Assembly (NCBI RefSeq): GCF_033366695.1
Contig: NZ_JAOBTQ010000001.1
Location: 2,914,001-2,978,000, forward strand
DNA length: 64,000 nucleotides
Direction: 5' to 3'
Origin: Streptomyces sp. SCL15-4
GTDB taxonomy: Bacteria > Actinomycetota > Actinomycetes > Streptomycetales > Streptomycetaceae
Below, one piece after another: positions 1 to 9,709 of the stretch. A model generated the notes under the pieces. It was not told the origin of the DNA. It ran no database searches and was given only the letters and a program-made list of their open reading frames with translations. The position numbers were made by a program, and so were the translations under genes. Positions within the stretch are counted from its first letter, which is position 1; each line of letters begins with the position of its first letter.

Positions 1-617
1 ACCGGGGTGATCTCGGCCTCGAACAGGCCGTTCTTCTGGGCGGCGGCGGCGCGCTGGTGGGACAGGGCGGCGATCTCGTCCTGCTCGGGGCGCTGGATGC
101 CGAGGCGGGTGTTGTGCTTCTCGGTGGACTCGCCCATGGGGATGTTCTCCCATGGGTCGGTCAGGCCGTCGTAGGCCATCGCGTCGAGCATCTGGACCGC
201 GCCGTACTTGTAGCCCTCGCGGGACTTGGGCAGCAGGTGCGGGGCGTTGCTCATGGACTCCTGGCCGCCCGCCACGACGATGTCGAACTCGCCGGCGCGG
301 ATCAGCTGGTCCGCGAGGGCGATGGCGTCGAGGCCGGAGAGACACACCTTGTTGACGGTGAGCGCCGGGACGTTCATCGGGATGCCGGCCTTGACGGCGG
401 CCTGGCGGGCCGGGATCTGGCCCGCGCCGGCCTGGAGCACCTGGCCCATGATCACGTACTGCACCTGGTCGCCGCCGATCCCCGCACGGTCGAGGGCGGC
501 CTTGATCGCGAAGGCTCCGAGGTCGGCTCCGGAGAAGGACTTCAGGGAGCCCAGCAGCCGCCCCATGGGCGTCCGGGCGCCCGCGACGATCACCGAGCTG
601 GTCGTTCCAGAAGACAT
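1..617 (-). CDS. Acetyl-CoA C-acetyltransferase (thiolase), C-terminus cut by window edge
   Basis: The gene starts with ATG at 617 and runs off the left edge, so only about the first 205 residues are present. It opens with the thiolase N-terminal pattern ([12 protein letters not shown]) and has the nucleophilic cysteine in NKVCLSGL at about residue 92, followed by the GGQESMS stretch. Thiolases of this class condense two acetyl-CoA to acetoacetyl-CoA or run the reverse. It is divergent from the methylmalonyl-CoA epimerase at 767, leaving about 150 bases for both promoters. A role in acetoacetyl-CoA and ethylmalonyl-CoA supply is inferred from family and neighbours; the catalytic His and second Cys lie outside the window. 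Confidence 0.93.
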   Translation of the reverse strand, partial: MSSGTTSSVIVAGARTPMGRLLGSLKSFSGADLGAFAIKAALDRAGIGGDQVQYVIMGQVLQAGAGQIPARQAAVKAGIPMNVPALTVNKVCLSGLDAIALADQLIRAGEFDIVVAGGQESMSNAPHLLPKSREGYKYGAVQMLDAMAYDGLTDPWENIPMGESTEKHNTRLGIQRPEQDEIAALSHQRAAAAQKNGLFEAEITP

Positions 618-766
618 GAGGTGCGATCCCCTTCCAGCTGCGTACAGCCGAGGAGTGAACGAGGGTTTACTTCGAATGTACTGAGCGGTTGGACACGGCG
701 TCATCGGCCTGTCGGTGTGATCGCGCGCACGTTGCGTAACCACCCCGGGAGCGCTGCACTGAATCC

Positions 767-1207
767 ATGCTGACGCGAATCGACCACATCGGGATCGCCT
801 GCCACGACCTCGACGCGACCGTCGAGTTCTACCGGGCCACGTACGGCTTCGAGGTGTTCCACACCGAGGTCAACGAGGAGCAGGGCGTGCGCGAGGCCAT
901 GCTCCGGATCAACGGCACGTCGGACGGCGGCGCCTCCTACCTCCAGCTGCTGGAACCGGTCCGCGAGGACTCCACGGTCGCCAAGTGGCTGGCGAAGAAC
1001 GGGGAGGGCGTCCACCACATCGCCTTCGGCACCGCGGACGTGGACGCCGACTCCGAGGAGATCCGCGGCAAGGGCGTGCGGGTGCTCTACGACGAGCCCC
1101 GGCGCGGCTCCATGGGCTCGCGGATCACCTTCCTGCACCCCAAGGACTGCCATGGCGTCCTCACAGAACTGGTCACTTCGGCGCCTGTTGAGACGCCCGA
1201 GCACTGA
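767..1207 (+). CDS. mce: Methylmalonyl-CoA epimerase
   Basis: This 146-residue protein is a single vicinal-oxygen-chelate (glyoxalase-like) unit of normal family length. It begins with the [10 protein letters not shown] metal-binding motif, has a second His in GVHHIAF near residue 85, and ends with the CHGVLTEL motif that supplies the last metal ligand. It interconverts (2R)- and (2S)-methylmalonyl-CoA and so links propionyl-CoA metabolism to the B12-dependent mutase. The cob(I)alamin adenosyltransferase at 19260 makes the cofactor for that mutase. No strong Shine-Dalgarno is visible close to this ATG; GGGAG lies about 14 bases upstream. Confidence 0.95.
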   Translation: MLTRIDHIGIACHDLDATVEFYRATYGFEVFHTEVNEEQGVREAMLRINGTSDGGASYLQLLEPVREDSTVAKWLAKNGEGVHHIAFGTADVDADSEEIRGKGVRVLYDEPRRGSMGSRITFLHPKDCHGVLTELVTSAPVETPEH

Positions 1208-1434
1208 CCCCCGTACATAAGGGCCGGTAGGGTTGGGGGCGGTCGTCCCTCCACCGGGGCGACCGGGTCCTGCCGTTGTCGGCGGGACCGAGCCGGGGTC
1301 CGGGTTTCGGGGGACGAGCGTCGGGGCAGCAGCCCGTGCTCCGCCGTCTGTCTGACACCATTCCCCGGGGGCCCCGTTCGCGAACGGACGGAGCTCGTTG
1401 GAGAAGCTGACCAGGGGACGGATGGGACCGCGCA

Positions 1435-4400
1435 GTGCGGGGCTACGAGAGCCAGGAGCGAGAGCCGGCGGCTGACGTCGACCACCTCTCTCGGTTCGAG
1501 GCCGAGATGAAGCGGCTGAGGACCGAGCGGGAGAAGGCGATCCAGCACGCCGAGGACCTCGGCTACCAGGTCGAGGTGCTGCGCGCCAAGCTGCACGAGG
1601 CGCGCCGTACCCTCATGACCCGGCCCGCCTACGACGGCGGTGACATCGGCTACCAGGCCGAGCAGCTGCTCCGCAACGCCCAGATGCAGGCCGAGCAGCT
1701 GCGCCAGGACGCCGAACGGGAGCTGAGCCAGGCCCGCGCGCAGACCCAGCGCATCCTCCAGGAGCACGCCGAGCAGGCCGCCCGGCTCCAGGCGGAGCTG
1801 CACCAGGAGGCGGTGACCCGGCGCCAGCAGCTCGACCAGGAGCTGGCCGAGCGCCGCGCCACCGTCGAGTCGCACGTCAACGAGAACGTGGCGTGGGCGG
1901 AGCAGTTGCGCGCCCGCACCGAGCAGCAGGCCCGCCGGCTGCTGGACGAGTCCCGCGCGGAGGCCGAGCAGGCGATGGCCGCCGCCCGCGCGGAGGCCGA
2001 GCGGCTGACCCGGGAGGCCCGGGAGCGGCTGCGGAGCGAGGCCGAGTCCGCCCGCGCCGAGGCCGACCAGATCCTGCGCCGGGCCCGCGCGGACGCCGAG
2101 CGGCTGCTGAACGCGGCCTCCACGCAGGCGCAGGAGGCCACCGAGCACGCCGAGCAGCTGCGGACGGCCACGGTCACCGAGTCGGACGCGGCCCGCCGGC
2201 AGGCCGCCGAGCTGAGCCGGGCCGCCGAGGAGCGGATGACGGCGGCCGAGGAGGCGCTGCGCAAGGCGCAGGCCGAGGCCGAGAAGGTGGTCACCGAGGC
2301 GAAGGAGGCCGCCGCCAAGGCGCTGGCCACGGCCGAGGCCGCCAACGAGACGCGGACGCGCACCGCCAAGGAACAGGTCGCCCGGCTGGTCGAGGAGGCC
2401 ACCAAGGAGGCCGAGCACACCAGGTCCGAGGCCGAGCAGCTGGTCGCGGACGCCCGCGCCGAGGCCGAGAAGGTCGTCGCCGAGGCCGCCGAGAAGGCCC
2501 GCACGATCACCGCCGAGGAGACGGCCACCCAGCTGTCCAAGGCGGCGAAGACCGCCGAGGACGTGCTCGACAAGGCGTCGGAGGACGCCCGCAGGACCAC
2601 CCGGGCCGCCGCCGAGGAGGCCGAGCGGATCCGCTCGGAGGCCGAGGCCGAGGCGGACCGGCTGCGCGCCGAGGCGCACGACATCGCCGAGCAGCTCAAG
2701 GGCGCGGCCAAGGACGACACCAAGGAGTACCGGGCCAAGACGGTCGCGCTCCAGGAGGAGGCCCGCCGGCTGCGCGGCGAGGCCGAGCAGCTGCGCGCCG
2801 ACGCGGTCTCCGAGGGCGAGTCGATCCGTGCCGAGGCCCGCCGCGAGGCCGTCGCCAAGATCGAGGAGGCGGCCAGGTCCGCCGAGGAGCTGCTGGCCAA
2901 GGCCAAGGCGGACGCCGAGGAGCTGCGGCAGACCGCGACGGCCGACAGCGAGAAGGTCCGCACCGAGGCCGTCGAGCGCGCCACCTCCCTGCGCCGGCAG
3001 GCCGAGGAGTCCCTGGAGCGCGCCCGCGAGGAGGCCGAGCGGCTGCGCGCCGAGGCCGCCGAGCAGGCGGAGACGGCCCGGGCGGACGCCGAGAAGGCCG
3101 CGCGGGAGCTGCGCGAGGAGACCGAGAAGGCCGTCGAGACCCGCCGTGCCGAGGCCGCCGAGGAGCTGACCCGGCTTCAGTCCGAGGCGCAGGAGCGGCT
3201 GGCGTCGGCCGAACGGGCGCTGAGCGAGGCCCGCGAGGAGGCCGCCCGGGTCCGCCGGGAGACCGCCGAGGAGACCGAGCGGCTGCGCGCGGAGTCCGCC
3301 GAGCGGATCCGTACGCTCCAGCAGCAGGCCGAGGCCGAGGCCGAGCGGCTGCGCACCGAGGCCGCCTCCGACGCGTCCGCCTCCCGCGCCGAGGGCGAGG
3401 CCATCGCCGTACGGCTGCGGTCCGAGGCCGCCGCCGAGGCCGAGCGGCTGAAGACGGAGGCCCAGGACACCGCCGACCGGATGCGCGCGGAGGCGCAGGC
3501 CGCCGCCGAGCGGCTGGGCGCCGAGGCGTCCGAGACGCTCGCCGCCGCGCAGGAGGAGGCCGCCCGGCGCCGCCGCGAGGCCGAGGAGCTGCTCGGTGCC
3601 GCCCGCGAGGAGGCCGACCAGGAGCGGCAGCGGGCCCGGGAGCAGAGCGAGGAGCTGCTGGCCGCCGCCCGCAAGCGGGTCGAGGAGGCGCAGGCCGAGG
3701 CCACCCGGCTGGTGGAGGAGGCCGACCGGCGCGCCGGCGAGATGGTCGCCGCCGCCGAGCAGCACGCCCAGCAGGTCCGGGACTCCGTCGCCGGGCTGCA
3801 CGAGCAGGCGCAGGAGGAGATCGCCGGGCTGCGCTCGGCCGCCGAGCACGCGGCGGACCGTACCCGGCGGGAGGCCGAGGAGGAGGCGGACCGGGTCCGC
3901 GCCGACGCCTACGCCGAGCGGGAGCGGGCCGGCGAGGACGCCGCCCGGGTCCGGCGCGAGGCGCACGAGGAGACGGAGGCCGCGAAGGCGCTGGCCGAGC
4001 GGACGACGGCGGAGGCGATCGCCGAGGCCGAGCGGCTGCGCGCGGACGCGGGCGAGTACGCGCAGCGGGTGCGCACCGAGGCGTCGGACGCGCTGGCCGA
4101 GGCGGACCAGGCGGCGGCCCGTACCCGGGCGGACGCCCGCGAGGACGCCAACCGCATCCGCTCCGACGCCGCCACCCAGGCCGACACCCTCATCACCGAG
4201 GCCCGCAGCGAGGCCGAACGGCTCCAGACCGAGACCGCCGCCGAGGCCGAGCGCGTGCGCACCGAGGCGGTCACGGAGGCGGAGCGGCTGCGGACGGAGA
4301 CGGCCGCCGAGGCCGAGCGGATCCGGACGAAGGCCTCGCAGACGCTGACCGAGGCCGACGAGGCGGCGGCGCGTACCCGGGCGGACGCCCGCGAGGACGC

Positions 4401-5622
4401 CAACCGCATCCGCTCCGACGCCGCCACCCAGGCCGACACCCTCATCACCGAGGCCCGCAGCGAAGCCGAACGGCTCCAGACCGAGACCGCCGCCGAGGCC
4501 GAGCGCGTGCGCACCGAGGCGGTCACGGAGGCGGAGCGGCTGCGCACGGAGGCCGTCGCGAACGCCGAGCAGCTGATCGGTGACGCCACGGGCGACGCCG
4601 AGCGGCTGCGGGCGGAGGCCGCCGAGCAGGTCGGCTCCGCGCAGGTGCACGCCAAGCGGGTGCGGGCGGAGGCCGAGCGGGCGAAGGCGGACGCGGAGGC
4701 CGAGGCCGAACGGCTCGTCAACTCCGCGCGCCAGAAGGCCGAGCGGACCCTGGACGAGGCCCGCGAGGACGCCAACAAGCGGCGTTCGGAGGCGGCCGAG
4801 CAGGTCGACAAGCTCATCACGGAGACCACGGCCGAGGCCGACAAGCTGCTCGCCGAGGCGCAGGCGCAGGCCCTGAAGGCCACGGCGGACGCCGAGTCGC
4901 AGGCCGACACGATGGTGGGCGCGGCCCGCAGCGAGGCCGAGCGGATCGTCGCCGAGGCGACCATCGAGGGCAACTCGCTGGTGGAGAAGGCCCGTACGGA
5001 CGCGGACGAGCTGCTGGTCGGCGCGCGCCGGGACGCCACCGCGATAAGGGAGCGCGCGGAGGAGCTGCGCAGCCGGGTCACCACGGAGATCGAGGAGCTG
5101 CACGAGCGGGCCCGCCGGGAGGCCGCCGAGACGATGAAGTCCACCGGCGACCGCTGCGACGCGCTCATCAAGGCCGCCGAGGAGCAGCTCGCGAAGGCCG
5201 AGGCGAAGGCCAAGGAGCTGGTCTCGGAGGCCGATTCCGAGGCGGGCAAGGTGCGGATCGCCGCGGTGAAGAAGGCCGAGGGGCTGCTCAAGGAGGCCGA
5301 GCAGAAGAAGGCGCGCCTGGTCAAGGAGGCCGAGGAGCTGAAGGCCCAGGCGGTCGGCGACGCCCGGCGTACCGTGGAGGAGGCCGAGGAGCTGAAGGCG
5401 GAGGCGATCCGCGAGGCCCGTCGCACGGTCGAGGAGGGCAAGCGGGAGCTGGAGATCCTGATGCGCCGGCGCGAGGACATCAACGCCGAGATCTCCCGGG
5501 TGCAGGATGTCCTGGAGGCGCTGGAGTCCTTCGAGGCGCCCGCGTCCGGCAAGGACGGCGGAGTCAAGACGGGCGCCACGGTGGGCGCCCCCCGATCGGG
5601 TGGCAAGGCGTCGGAGAGCTAG
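1435..5622 (+). CDS. scy: Polarisome scaffold protein Scy
   Basis: The protein has 1395 residues and is almost entirely Glu/Ala/Arg-rich coiled coil, built from heptads and a longer hendecad-like periodicity (EAERLRAEA and relatives). The N-terminus has a DivIVA-like start (about residues 10-55, HLSRFEAEMKRL). Scy is the Streptomyces tip scaffold that gathers DivIVA and FilP at growth and branch sites. The GTG at 1435 gives the N-terminus known for the family. The gene is followed by filP, as in other streptomycetes. It contains a recent internal duplication of 84 codons (see repeat at 4121). The S. coelicolor protein is, from memory, roughly 70 residues shorter, which would be close to one repeat unit. 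Confidence 0.95.
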   Translation: MRGYESQEREPAADVDHLSRFEAEMKRLRTEREKAIQHAEDLGYQVEVLRAKLHEARRTLMTRPAYDGGDIGYQAEQLLRNAQMQAEQLRQDAERELSQARAQTQRILQEHAEQAARLQAELHQEAVTRRQQLDQELAERRATVESHVNENVAWAEQLRARTEQQARRLLDESRAEAEQAMAAARAEAERLTREARERLRSEAESARAEADQILRRARADAERLLNAASTQAQEATEHAEQLRTATVTESDAARRQAAELSRAAEERMTAAEEALRKAQAEAEKVVTEAKEAAAKALATAEAANETRTRTAKEQVARLVEEATKEAEHTRSEAEQLVADARAEAEKVVAEAAEKARTITAEETATQLSKAAKTAEDVLDKASEDARRTTRAAAEEAERIRSEAEAEADRLRAEAHDIAEQLKGAAKDDTKEYRAKTVALQEEARRLRGEAEQLRADAVSEGESIRAEARREAVAKIEEAARSAEELLAKAKADAEELRQTATADSEKVRTEAVERATSLRRQAEESLERAREEAERLRAEAAEQAETARADAEKAARELREETEKAVETRRAEAAEELTRLQSEAQERLASAERALSEAREEAARVRRETAEETERLRAESAERIRTLQQQAEAEAERLRTEAASDASASRAEGEAIAVRLRSEAAAEAERLKTEAQDTADRMRAEAQAAAERLGAEASETLAAAQEEAARRRREAEELLGAAREEADQERQRAREQSEELLAAARKRVEEAQAEATRLVEEADRRAGEMVAAAEQHAQQVRDSVAGLHEQAQEEIAGLRSAAEHAADRTRREAEEEADRVRADAYAERERAGEDAARVRREAHEETEAAKALAERTTAEAIAEAERLRADAGEYAQRVRTEASDALAEADQAAARTRADAREDANRIRSDAATQADTLITEARSEAERLQTETAAEAERVRTEAVTEAERLRTETAAEAERIRTKASQTLTEADEAAARTRADAREDANRIRSDAATQADTLITEARSEAERLQTETAAEAERVRTEAVTEAERLRTEAVANAEQLIGDATGDAERLRAEAAEQVGSAQVHAKRVRAEAERAKADAEAEAERLVNSARQKAERTLDEAREDANKRRSEAAEQVDKLITETTAEADKLLAEAQAQALKATADAESQADTMVGAARSEAERIVAEATIEGNSLVEKARTDADELLVGARRDATAIRERAEELRSRVTTEIEELHERARREAAETMKSTGDRCDALIKAAEEQLAKAEAKAKELVSEADSEAGKVRIAAVKKAEGLLKEAEQKKARLVKEAEELKAQAVGDARRTVEEAEELKAEAIREARRTVEEGKRELEILMRRREDINAEISRVQDVLEALESFEAPASGKDGGVKTGATVGAPRSGGKASES
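4121..4544 (+). repeat. In-frame tandem duplication inside scy (252-base period)
   Basis: Bases 4121-4292 recur at 4373-4544, offset by exactly 252 bases (84 codons). I see a single base difference over 172 bases (a silent GAG/GAA in the EAERLQ stretch). Homology of lower identity extends on both sides. Other coiled-coil repeats in the gene are much more diverged, so this copy is recent or is being homogenised. Confidence 0.9.
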
Positions 5623-5809
5623 CGTTCGGGGAGGGTTGAGGTGTCTTCTGGTGACTTTGCCCGACTCCTTGGCAAGCCGTCCCACGGCCGGCCACCCGAA
5701 AGAGGTGCCATTCTCCAGATCAAAACCGTATCCGCTCGATGACACACCGCTGCGGCCCCTAGGATTCCTTTTATCACCTCACTCACCGGTCTCATTCGAC
5801 AGGAACCCC

Positions 5810-6745
5810 ATGAGCGACACTTCCCCCTACGGCTTCGAGCTTGTGCGGCGTGGATACGACCGCGCTCAGGTGGACGAACGTATCTCCAAGCTCGTCTCCG
5901 ACCGTGACAGCGCTCTCGCCCGGATCACCGCCCTGGAGAAGCGCATCGAGGAGTTGCACCTCGAAACGCAGAACGCCCAGGCCCAGATCACGGACGCCGA
6001 GCCGTCGTACGCGGGTCTCGGCGCGCGGGTCGAGAAGATCCTGCGGCTGGCCGAGGAAGAGGCCAAGGAGCTGCGTGAGGAGGCCCGGCGGGCGGCCGAG
6101 CAGCACCGCGACCTCGCCGAGTCCGCGGCCCAGCAGGTCCGCAACGACGCCGAGACGTACGCGGCCGAGCGCAAGGCCAAGGCCGAGGACGAGGGCGTCC
6201 GGATCGTCGAGAAGGCCAAGTCGGACGCGGCCCAGCTGCGCTCCGAGGCGCAGAAGGACGCGCAGTCCAAGCGCGAGGAGGCGGACGCCCTCTTCGAGGA
6301 GACCCGCGCCAAGGCCGCGCAGGCCGCCGCCGACTTCGAGACCAACCTGGCCAAGCGGCGCGAGCAGTCCGAGCGCGACCTGGCCTCGCGTCAGCAGAAG
6401 GCCGAGAAGCGGCTCGCCGAGATCGAGCACCGGGCGGAGCAGCTGCGGCTGGAGGCGGAGAAGCTGCGCACCGACGCCGAGCGCCGGGCCCGCCAGACGG
6501 TGGAGACCGCCCAGCGGCAGGCCGAGGACATCGTGGCCGACGCCAACGCCAAGGCGGACCGGATCCGTTCGGAGTCCGAGCGGGAGCTGGCGGCGCTCAC
6601 CAACCGCCGCGACAGCATCAACGCCCAGCTGACGAACGTCCGCGAGATGCTCGCCACGCTGACCGGCGCCGCGGTGGCCGCGGCCGGCACGTCCAGCGAC
6701 GACGAGCCGGTCTCCCGGAGCGTTCCGGCGCAGCAGTCCCGGTAG
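5810..6745 (+). CDS. filP: Filament-forming coiled-coil protein FilP
   Basis: This 311-residue protein has an N-terminal segment with a DivIVA-type signature (GFELVRRGYDRAQVDERI, about residues 8-25), a short non-coiled break, then a coiled coil to about residue 290 and a flexible Ser-rich end. FilP forms intermediate-filament-like networks that stiffen the hyphal tip and bind DivIVA and Scy. The start chosen is the ATG at 5810, with an AGGAA ribosome site 4 bases upstream; an open frame further upstream overlaps scy and is not needed. The 187-base gap after scy is long enough for its own promoter. Confidence 0.95.
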   Translation: MSDTSPYGFELVRRGYDRAQVDERISKLVSDRDSALARITALEKRIEELHLETQNAQAQITDAEPSYAGLGARVEKILRLAEEEAKELREEARRAAEQHRDLAESAAQQVRNDAETYAAERKAKAEDEGVRIVEKAKSDAAQLRSEAQKDAQSKREEADALFEETRAKAAQAAADFETNLAKRREQSERDLASRQQKAEKRLAEIEHRAEQLRLEAEKLRTDAERRARQTVETAQRQAEDIVADANAKADRIRSESERELAALTNRRDSINAQLTNVREMLATLTGAAVAAAGTSSDDEPVSRSVPAQQSR

Positions 6746-6770
6746 TCGTACGCGCGACGGTGACACCGTG

Positions 6771-6801
6771 AGGGGCGGCGGGGCCCGGTCCCGCCGCTCC
6801 T
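6771..6801 (+). terminator. Hairpin after filP
   Basis: A stem of about 12 base pairs (one G-U) is formed by AGGGGCGGCGGG at 6771-6782 and its complement at 6790-6801, with a 7-base loop. It lies 25 bases after the filP stop and has no strong U-tract, as is usual in Streptomyces. Confidence 0.6.
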
Positions 6802-6960
6802 TCACCGTTTCCCGGCGCAAACCGCGGGCCCCGGTGATCAAGAACGCCCGCGCTCCGGCTTTACTCTCTCTTGGGCGGAACCGTCAGCGCCTGGATATCC
6901 TCCTAACCCTTACGGGGGCGTGTGCCCCGCCTTCCTGAACCTTTTCGATGGGTGCGGAGC

Positions 6961-8298
6961 ATGATCGAGGCTGTCGGCCTGACCAAGCGCTACGGCGACA
7001 AGACCGCCGTGTACAACCTTTCCTTCCGGGTGCGGCCAGGTGCCGTGACCGGCTTCCTCGGGCCCAACGGCTCGGGCAAGTCCACGACGATGCGGATGAT
7101 CCTCGGGCTGGACAACCCCACGTCCGGGTCGGTCACCATCGGCGGCTACCCGTACCGCAAACTGCCCAACGCACCCCGTCAGGTCGGCGCGCTGCTCGAC
7201 GCCAAGGCCGTGCACGGCGGCCGGTCCGCCCGCAACCACCTGTTGAGCCTCGCCCAGCTGTCGGGCATCCCGGCCCGCCGCGTGGACGAGGTGCTCGGCG
7301 TCGTCGGCCTCCAGGACGTGGCCAGGAAGCGTTCCAAGGGTTTCTCGCTGGGCATGGGCCAGCGCCTCGGCATCGCCGCCGCGCTGCTCGGCGACCCGCA
7401 GGTGCTGCTCTTCGACGAGCCGGTCAACGGCCTCGACCCCGAGGGCATCCTCTGGGTCCGCAACCTGATGAGGGCGCTGGCGGCGGAGGGCCGTACGGTC
7501 TTCGTCTCCTCCCACCTGATGAGCGAGATGGCGCTGACCGCCGACCACCTCATCGTGATCGGGCGCGGGCAGCTGCTCGCCGACATGAGCGTGACGGACT
7601 TCATCTCGGCGAACTCCGCCGACTTCGCGCGCGTCCGCACCCCCGACACCGAGCCGCAGCTGCGCGAGAAGCTGTCCTCCGCGCTCGCCGAGGCGGGCGG
7701 GCACGTACTGCCCGAGCAGGACGGCGCGCTGCGGGTGACCGGGCTGCCGCTGCCGCGCATCAGCGACCTCGCGCACGAGGCGGGCGTCCGGCTGTGGGAG
7801 CTGTCCCCGCACCAGGCCTCGCTGGAAGAGGCGTACATGCGGATGACCCAGGCCGCGGTGGACTACCGCTCGACCGTCGACCAGAAGGCGGGCCTCCGGC
7901 AGCCGCTGCCGCCCGGCGCCCAGCCGCCCGCGCCGGTCCCCGGCCAGGGCCAGCCCGGCTGGTACGCCCCGCCCCCGCCCCAGCAGGGCGGAGCGCCGTT
8001 CACGATGCCGGCGGGCGGCCCGTACGGCGGCGCCCCGGCGAACGGCCAGGGCGCGAACGGCTACGGCGCCCCGGCCGCCGGACAGGGCACCCCGGCGCCC
8101 GGGTACGGCGCTCCGGGCGCGGGCACGGCTCCGGGAACGCCCAACCCGTACGCCCAGCCGGCGGCCCCGGCCCGGCCCGCGCCCCCGGCGCCTTCGTCGG
8201 CGCCTTCGGACGCGCCGGACCAGCGGCCGGTCAGGCACCGCGGCCCGCGCCGGCCCCCGCGGCCGCACCGTCGTCCCAGGACCGGCCGACGCTGCTGA
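6961..8298 (+). CDS. ABC-2 type exporter ATPase with Pro/Ala-rich tail (probable frameshift near the end)
   Basis: The ATPase domain (about residues 1-220) has Walker A GPNGSGKS, signature SLGMGQRLG and Walker B VLLFDEPVNGLD. It would energise the membrane protein encoded at 8480. After residue 300 the sequence becomes a Pro/Gly/Ala-rich linker. As read, the frame ends at 8298 with an Arg-rich end unlike the preceding linker. From about 8220 the -1 frame instead continues as Pro/Ala/Gln-rich protein to a stop at 8483, which overlaps the permease ATG in a typical ATGA. I infer a one-base loss (mutation or sequence error) near 8220; the intact gene would be 6961-8483. ATG 6961 is preferred because homology starts there. 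Confidence 0.85.
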   Translation: MIEAVGLTKRYGDKTAVYNLSFRVRPGAVTGFLGPNGSGKSTTMRMILGLDNPTSGSVTIGGYPYRKLPNAPRQVGALLDAKAVHGGRSARNHLLSLAQLSGIPARRVDEVLGVVGLQDVARKRSKGFSLGMGQRLGIAAALLGDPQVLLFDEPVNGLDPEGILWVRNLMRALAAEGRTVFVSSHLMSEMALTADHLIVIGRGQLLADMSVTDFISANSADFARVRTPDTEPQLREKLSSALAEAGGHVLPEQDGALRVTGLPLPRISDLAHEAGVRLWELSPHQASLEEAYMRMTQAAVDYRSTVDQKAGLRQPLPPGAQPPAPVPGQGQPGWYAPPPPQQGGAPFTMPAGGPYGGAPANGQGANGYGAPAAGQGTPAPGYGAPGAGTAPGTPNPYAQPAAPARPAPPAPSSAPSDAPDQRPVRHRGPRRPPRPHRRPRTGRRC

Positions 8299-8479
8299 CC
8301 AAGCAGGCGCCGGCCGCCCCGCAGGCCCCCGCCGCGCCGCCCGCGCCGCAGCAGGCGCCCGCCGCCGCCCCGCAGGCCCCCGCCGCGAGCCCGGCCCCCG
8401 CCGCCGACGCGGCCCCGGCTCCCGGTCCGGCCGCCGCCTCCGTCTCCGCCGCCCCGACGACCCAGCCCGAGGACGCCCG

Positions 8480-9367
8480 ATGAGCACCCCCCAGCCCCCG
8501 ATGCCGCAGGCCCCCGCCGCCGCGCCCGACTGGCACACGGCGGCACCCGGCGGGTCGTACCCCGGCTACACCTCGCCCATCCCGGTCGTGCGCACCCACC
8601 TCGGACACGCGCTGGCCTCCGAGTGGACGAAGATCCGGTCGGTGCGCTCCACGATGTGGACGCTCGGCGTGTTCGTGCTGCTCGTCGTCGGCATCGGCCT
8701 CGCCGCCGGCGCGCTGGTCGAGGCCAACTCCGACCCCTCGACCCTGGACGGCGAGAACCCGTTGTCGTTCGGCTTCTTCGGCCTGCTCCTCGGCTCCATC
8801 TGCATCATCACGCTCGGCGTGCTGACCACGGCCTCGGAGTACGGCACGGGCATGATCCGTACGACGATGACCGCGTGCCCGAGCCGGGCCCGGGTGCTCG
8901 CCGCGAAGTCGATCGTGTTCTTCGCCGTCGCCTTCGTGTTCACCCTGGTCACGTCCGCCTTCGTGGCGATGGTCCAGGTGTCCATGCTGGAGGGCGCGGG
9001 CGCCGGCTCTCCGAGCGGCTCGGAGTGGTTCAAGGCCACCGTCGGCATCAGCCTGTACATCGCGCTGCTCGGACTGCTCTCGCTGCTCATCGGCTCGGTC
9101 ATCCGGCACTCCGCGGGCGCCATCACGATCATGATCGGCGTGGTACTGGCCCCGCTCGTGATCGCGATGTTCATGGTCGCGCAGTCGATGGAGAAGCTGC
9201 GCGACTGGCTGTTCGAGTACTCGATCCCGAACCAGCTGAGCGTCTTCTACGCCAACTCCCTGACCGAGTCCGGCCCGTCCGGCTGGGACCCGCTGTGGAT
9301 CATGCTGGGTGTGACGGCGGCGGTGTACGCGGGCACGTACGCGCTGCTGCGAAGCCGGGACGTGTAG
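8480..9367 (+). CDS. ABC-2 type transporter permease
   Basis: The protein has 295 residues: a Pro-rich N-terminal tail of about 45 residues, then about six hydrophobic segments (for example VFVLLVVGIGLAAG near residue 60, and one after EYGTGMIRTTM). The EYGTGMIR-type motif and layout fit the ABC-2 permease family that exports lipids, drugs or peptides. Its ATG overlaps, by four bases, the stop of the ATPase tail read in the -1 frame, which supports translational coupling and the frameshift interpretation. The substrate cannot be deduced from the sequence. Confidence 0.9.
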   Translation: MSTPQPPMPQAPAAAPDWHTAAPGGSYPGYTSPIPVVRTHLGHALASEWTKIRSVRSTMWTLGVFVLLVVGIGLAAGALVEANSDPSTLDGENPLSFGFFGLLLGSICIITLGVLTTASEYGTGMIRTTMTACPSRARVLAAKSIVFFAVAFVFTLVTSAFVAMVQVSMLEGAGAGSPSGSEWFKATVGISLYIALLGLLSLLIGSVIRHSAGAITIMIGVVLAPLVIAMFMVAQSMEKLRDWLFEYSIPNQLSVFYANSLTESGPSGWDPLWIMLGVTAAVYAGTYALLRSRDV

Positions 9368-9376
9368 CCGTACGGC

Positions 9377-9709
9377 TCAGAACCTCGGCGCGTTACGGGA
9401 CCGCCGCACCGGCGTGGTGCGGCGGTCCTTCGCGTTCCAGCAGGCCTTGTGCCAGTGCCGGCGGTCGTCGACGCCCGCGTACTCCGGCCAGGCCACCACG
9501 TGCGGGACGGCGGAGGGGATCAGCTGGTCGCAGCCCGGGCAGCGGTAGGTCTTGCCCTCCGCGCTGGCCCCGGCGACATGCCGTACGCTCCACTCCTCGC
9601 CACGCCAGCTCTCCGTGGACTGCCAGCCGCCGTACCGGCCGGCGCGGTCGTCCTCGGCACTCCGGCCCGACGATCCGGCTGCCTTCGGTCGGTTGCGACG
9701 CGGGGACAC
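9377..9709 (-). CDS. Conserved small protein with zinc-ribbon-like Cys/His cluster
   Basis: The 110-residue protein has a Lys/Arg-rich start and a central core with CPGC, HVVAWPE and RRHWHKACW, so that C-x2-C, H and H-x3-C could bind a metal. I do not recognise a function; similar proteins occur widely in Streptomyces. The GTG at 9709 follows AGAGG. It converges on the ABC permease gene with only 9 bases between the stops. Confidence 0.8.
   Translation of the reverse strand: MSPRRNRPKAAGSSGRSAEDDRAGRYGGWQSTESWRGEEWSVRHVAGASAEGKTYRCPGCDQLIPSAVPHVVAWPEYAGVDDRRHWHKACWNAKDRRTTPVRRSRNAPRF

Noticed and set aside
1087..5745. A 1552-codon open frame antisense to scy, and similar long frames on that strand
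   Set aside because: It arises from the GC-rich, Glu/Ala-rich coding pattern of scy, consists of Leu/Gly/Arg runs, has no domain, and crosses mce as well.
8200..8240. Programmed -1 frameshift in the ABC ATPase
   Set aside because: No slippery heptamer or clear downstream pseudoknot is visible, so mutation or sequence error is simpler.
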